A stretch of 64,000 nucleotides of DNA from Chamaea fasciata (lineage: Eukaryota > Chordata > Aves > Passeriformes > Sylviidae): the NCBI GenBank assembly GCA_029207755.1, contig JARCOQ010000006.1, positions 27,300,522-27,364,521 of the forward strand, read 5' to 3'. Under the pieces are notes generated by a model. The model was not told the origin of the DNA. It saw only the letters and a program-made list of their open reading frames with translations, and did not search any database. Shown here piece by piece: positions 61,842-64,000 of this stretch. The first letter of the stretch is position 1; each line of letters starts with the position of its first letter. The translations under genes were made by a program, and so were the position numbers.

Positions 61842-64000
61842 ATACAAGAATTGGATGAAGACCAAGAAAAAAAACCCATAATGAATCCAAGTTTTTAACT
61901 CCAAATTTTAAGGAGTTCTCAAGTCATAAAAAGCAGAAGTTTGGCCTGGACACCTTCCCCGTTTTTCAAATACTCTGCATCAAATCTTCCTCAGTTTATG
62001 CACCCAGAGAGTTCCAAGAACATCCACTGGGTAAAGCAAACAGAGGGTTAGAAAGTGCTGCAGTTTGGTGTGCAAGAAATTAGACTTTATGACCACTACA
62101 GAAGTTATGGCTCTGATTAGGAGCAGGCCAGATCAATGAGCTTGATCAAGTTGATCCTGCTATGAGAAAGGTAAATGATCTACTAGTCCTGTGAATAGTT
62201 TCATCTTCAAGTAGTTTCTTCCATGTGCAGGACTCCACTAAACTGGACAATGCAGAATGGCCATTTGTCTTCATTTAAACACTCCAGGAGGAGGAAGCTA
62301 GAAACTTGTTTAAAGTCAGATCACACTATTTGCAAATGCTCATATATTTGCATCAATGTCATAATATCTGCATTAATTATCCTTGTGCTGAACTCTGTAC
62401 TTTATAATTGACCACTTGACTTCTTTGACAACAGCAGCCACCTGTGAAAGCATTTGGAGATGTGTCCACCATTTCTCTTATCAGTATTTTCCCATGACAA
62501 ATTAAATTTACTCTCAACATTTTTGTATTTTATTTCTTCTCTTAATGTATTTGACATTAACATTTTTGAGTAACTGACCAGATAAGAACTTATAAAGATT
62601 ATAAAGATCTATATAGAATAAAACATATTTTAAGCCACACAACTGTCAACTATGAGCTCATGGCCTAAATACAATATCCATACAAATTATGCAGTTGTAT
62701 AGATTCCTGACGCTATGAATTTTTTAAAAATGGATTGGATAACCATCAGAAGTTTATAGTGTTTTAGGAGTGCTTTGCATCACGTTGATGTATTGATTTA
62801 AAATATAAATCCACATTAATCTGAAGTAATTGACTATCTACATTAATAATAATGTTCAATTTTCATGAAGGAAGAGAATGGCTCTTGTGCCAAAACAAAT
62901 GAAATTTATTACTTGCAACTGCAGAGGTAGAGATGAAAATCATTATTAAAAAGTATAAAGAGGCTTTTGACAGAATATCTGTTAAAGTTGCTCTGGGTAA
63001 CTCTGGAAGAAAAAATCCATTTATTAAAAAATTTACAAGGAAATGAGAACATAAAAGGGCACTTTGATTTGCATCACAACCTAATTTACTTCTAATGTAT
63101 TATCAAGATACTTCTTCTTGATCAATGTAACTCTTTACTATGGGTTCTCCTCTGTATTTTTATAAAACACGCCACAGCTGTCAAAATCCTTAGCTAAAAT
63201 TTCAAAAGCTATCAGCTGTCAGAAGATTAATGGTCATTTGTATGCCTAGAAACTCATAGGATTTAACTATTTTTCCTTTTTTTTTTTCTTTATTCTTATC
63301 TTTATGGTTTTACCTCCACAAAGAACACTACGATATTGAATGGGTTATATTTGAATAACAGAGTGCTGAATCCATCATGCCAGGATTTCACACTGTTAAT
63401 TAAATGTGGCTGCAACTCATCAAAGTGTCATTAGGAGCTCTGCTGAACAAGAACTGAAAGTCTTATTACTTAAGTTGATTTACTTACAGCCCTAATTTTT
63501 AGTTCATAATGTGTAAAATTCAACGTGTAAATTCTCCATAGAAGAATTGGATATTTCATACTTTTGTGTTATGTTTCAAAATACACTTTCAAATTCCATC
63601 CATAAAACAGCATCTGGTTACTCTTCTATGAAGGATGTGTTTATTTTCTTGTGAAAGGAAAATTTTGGATGGGATGTTGGCATGGTGTGGGACCATTTAT
63701 CGCAATGACACTCATGATTACATTTTGAAAATGATAAACCAGAATAAAGTCAATATAAACTTGAAGAATTTGAGCATCGGTTAAATCAAGAATAAACTTT
63801 TACCTTCTTTCTTCCAAGGAAAGAGTACAATACTGCTTTTAAAACCAAGTAATTGCATCATTACCATTAGAGACACCAGCCATATTTGGGGTTTAATGTT
63901 CTTTACCAGAACTGATGAGATCTTGAGTCACTGTCTGTTTGAGCACCCAAATATCCTGGCATTGAAACAAGACTCTTTTAATGGGCTCCCCAAAATATTC
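61842..64000. other. AT-rich non-coding DNA to the window end
   Basis: About 2.2 kb. No recognised gene or repeat. A T run lies near 63280. The frame at 62223-62411 has no domain. Confidence 0.4.

Noticed and set aside
1..64000. CRISPR arrays, operons, phage or plasmid systems
   Set aside because: No spaced direct repeats, no long dense coding tracts and no ribosome-binding patterns. All positive signals (CR1, SINE, LTRs, CpG island) are vertebrate.

Overview
The window looks like bird nuclear DNA, most likely from a passerine. The repeats point that way: several 5'-truncated CR1 LINE copies, two of which end in avian CR1 tails (the octamer tail near 53608 and 'attctatgattct' near 55412); a tRNA-Ile-derived SINE with a CR1 tail like zebra finch TguSINE1 (48671-48803); and solo LTRs resembling avian ERVK and ERVL groups. 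Most of the sequence is AT-rich, gene-poor and repeat-poor. I see no bacterial-type genes, operons or CRISPR arrays. Almost all open reading frames of 60-155 codons are chance frames in non-coding DNA.

The only gene-like landmark is a CpG island at about 12950-13960. On the minus strand it holds a TATA-like box (13335-13344), a strong-context ATG at 13263, a signal-peptide-like stretch and a consensus splice donor after 13122. Together these suggest exon 1 of a secreted or membrane protein transcribed toward position 1. Positions 1-13121 would then be intron 1 or include unrecognised exons, and the DNA to the right would be upstream flank. I cannot name the gene and found no exon 2.

Layout: 1-12.9 kb is AT-rich with one CR1 fragment and a purine-rich tract; 12.95-13.96 kb is the CpG island; 13.96-17.8 kb shows nothing coding; 17804-18521 is a minus-strand solo LTR with a perfect 6-bp target duplication; 23522-24320 is a probable plus-strand ERVL-like solo LTR, closely followed by a CR1 copy; 24.9-40.8 kb is mostly unique DNA with small palindromes and a 92-bp AAAG microsatellite; 40.8-41.2 kb is a worn LTR-like segment; 42.8-60.2 kb carries four further CR1 fragments and the SINE; 61.6-61.84 kb is an LTR fragment that keeps CCAAT, TATA and poly(A)-like boxes.

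I did not find a convincing new biological system. The items most worth a second look are the CpG-island first exon, the two LTR insertions with traceable target duplications, the tRNA-Ile/CR1 chimeric SINE, and a perfect 34-bp hairpin palindrome at 49934-49967.
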